Below are positions 6,636-6,992 of a DNA stretch of 6,992 bases, one piece after another; positions within the stretch are counted from its first letter, which is position 1; every line of letters starts with the position of its first letter. The position numbers and the translations under genes were made by a program. The stretch lies in NCBI GenBank assembly GCA_937923365.1, contig CALAIJ010000229.1, forward strand, positions 1-6,992, written 5' to 3'. The notes below the pieces were generated by a model, which ran no database searches, was not told the origin of the DNA, and saw only the letters and a program-made list of their open reading frames with translations. The stretch comes from an uncultured Sulfitobacter sp. GTDB taxonomy: Bacteria; Pseudomonadota; Alphaproteobacteria; Rhodobacterales; Rhodobacteraceae.

Positions 6636-6695
6636 GAGAAGGGAGGCGCATCAGTGCCAGGAACTCTTGTTGAATTTCAAGCAGATGTACCGATC

Positions 6696-6725
6696 CCTGT
6701 CGGGGCATTGCCAAAGGGCAATGCC
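6696..6725 (+). repeat. Internal hairpin 2, with repeat motif copy 2
   Basis: GGCATTGCC (6704-6712) and GGCAATGCC (6717-6725) form a perfect 9-bp stem with an AAAG loop, the strongest hairpin in the window. The 5' flank CCTGTCGGGGCATTGC (6696-6711) repeats the motif seen 88 bp earlier. No T-run follows on either strand, so it is not a standard intrinsic terminator. Confidence 0.7.
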
Positions 6726-6773
6726 TTGCCGGGCAGTGGTTCACGGGGGAAATCCGTCAAATCCCTTTCGGCA

Positions 6774-6788
6774 GCTTGCTTTGCAAGC
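6774..6788 (+). repeat. Internal hairpin 3
   Basis: GCTTGC (6774-6779) and GCAAGC (6783-6788) form a perfect 6-bp stem with a TTT loop. CCTGTCGG (6790-6797), the first part of the motif before hairpin 2, follows it directly. Confidence 0.5.
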
Positions 6789-6845
6789 GCCTGTCGGCAA
6801 GGGGAGGACGCCAAAACCGATTCATTTCCGCGGCATGAGCCATTT

Positions 6846-6865
6846 GCAATTAACCCGTTAGTTGC
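6846..6865 (+). repeat. Internal hairpin 4
   Basis: GCAATTAAC (6846-6854) and GTTAGTTGC (6857-6865) pair over 9 positions. One is non-Watson-Crick and would be a G-U pair in one of the two possible transcripts. Only two bases separate the arms, so an RNA loop would need to open the inner pairs; a cruciform or a protein-binding dyad is also possible. Confidence 0.45.
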
Positions 6866-6903
6866 GGCATGTCTCAAACCCCTGAACTTTCGCGGTTTTG
6901 ACG

Positions 6904-6934
6904 CCAGTGGCGCAGGATTGAGGGGTCCTGACCC
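6904..6934 (-). repeat. Right terminal inverted repeat (31 bp)
   Basis: Read on the minus strand it begins GGGTCAGGACCC and ends GCCACTGG, matching the left repeat at 27 of 31 positions. Its outermost base supplies the G of the TAG stop of the minus-strand gene to its right. Confidence 0.85.
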
Positions 6935-6992
6935 TAATCCTCTGCACTGCCTTCTGATTGTTGGCGGTGCCACAGTTGCGCATAGCGCCCGT
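6934..6992 (-). CDS. C-terminal tail of a probable ABC exporter (5' part beyond the right edge)
   Basis: Only the last 18 codons are visible: GRYAQLWHRQQSEGSAED and then TAG (6934-6936). The pattern G-x-Y-A-x-L-W-x-x-Q is typical of the extreme C-terminus of fused membrane/ATPase ABC exporters (MsbA or Atm1 type), just after the H-loop region. With so few residues the subfamily and substrate cannot be named. The gene converges on the EEP gene. Its stop codon is completed by the first base of the inserted element; in the reconstructed empty site it also ends in TAG, overlapping the EEP stop. The call rests on this short motif only. Confidence 0.6.
   Translation of the reverse strand, partial: GRYAQLWHRQQSEGSAED
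6935..6936. repeat. Right TA target-site duplication
   Basis: TA directly follows the right terminal repeat. On the minus strand it gives the first two bases of the TAG stop of the flanking ABC exporter gene. Confidence 0.7.

Larger units (their letters stand above)
6550..6934. mobile_element. MITE-like non-autonomous element, 385 bp, TA target duplication
   Basis: The ends form 31-bp terminal inverted repeats that match at 27 of 31 positions, with the outer 12 bases (GGGTCAGGACCC) identical, and TA flanks both sides (6548-6549 and 6935-6936). The interior has short open frames on both strands but nothing resembling a transposase, so the element is either a MITE or a heavily deleted insertion sequence. 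Because TA is self-complementary, it could in principle belong to the repeats. However, deleting the element plus one TA restores stop codons for both flanking genes, while deleting both TAs leaves both frames open, so TA is best read as the duplicated target. TA duplications occur with IS630/Tc1-mariner elements and some IS5-family groups; which family mobilises this one is unknown. Two internal hairpins share a 16-bp motif. Confidence 0.82.

Noticed and set aside
6704..6725. Intrinsic terminator for the convergent genes
   Set aside because: The stem is strong but no T-run follows on either strand, and the structure belongs to the inserted element.
6553..6973. Open frames inside the element (6553-6744 minus, 6598-6861 plus, 6677-6973 minus)
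   Set aside because: All are short, overlap one another on both strands, cover hairpins and terminal repeats, and show no transposase motif.

Overview
The window looks like chromosomal DNA of a marine alphaproteobacterium of the Roseobacter group (Rhodobacteraceae). The signs are moderately high GC, tightly coupled genes with ATGA, TGATG and TTGA junctions, and protein sequences typical of that group. This placement comes from reading the sequence, not from a database search.

Layout. From about 5668 leftward to the window edge, every gene is on the minus strand. In transcription order they are: an ABC-2 exporter pair of the YadG/YadH type (ATPase 4739-5668, permease 3981-4742), a family S49 serine peptidase (3131-3928), a 54-residue membrane-anchored cysteine-motif microprotein (2970-3134), a YrbG-type Ca2+/Na+ antiporter (2014-2970), and a pteridine-reductase-like SDR enzyme (1231-2010). 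A 287-bp AT-richer gene-free gap follows (944-1230). Then comes the 5' two-thirds or so of uvrC (1-943, running off the left edge). The first six genes overlap or lie within 52 bp of one another and are probably one operon. The gap before uvrC contains a perfect DnaA box and probably a separate promoter.

Right side. Divergent from the ABC operon, across an 81-bp spacer, is an endonuclease/exonuclease/phosphatase-fold gene (5750-6550, plus). At the right edge, convergent with it, is the C-terminal tail of what is probably an ABC exporter (6934-6992, minus).

Most notable feature. Between these two convergent genes lies a 385-bp element with no recognisable transposase (6550-6934). It has 31-bp terminal inverted repeats matching at 27 positions and is flanked by TA on both sides, so it looks like a MITE (non-autonomous transposon). 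Removing it and one TA restores a junction where the two genes end in stop codons overlapping by 4 bp (CTAA). With the element in place, its outermost G at each end supplies the last base of a TAG stop for each gene, so neither protein changes. Its interior holds at least four short hairpins, two built on a repeated 16-bp motif.

How the genes work together. The ABC pair should export an unidentified substrate. The S49 peptidase and the antiporter suggest envelope or ion homeostasis, but no shared pathway can be shown from sequence alone. UvrC acts in nucleotide excision repair and the SDR enzyme probably acts in pterin/folate metabolism.
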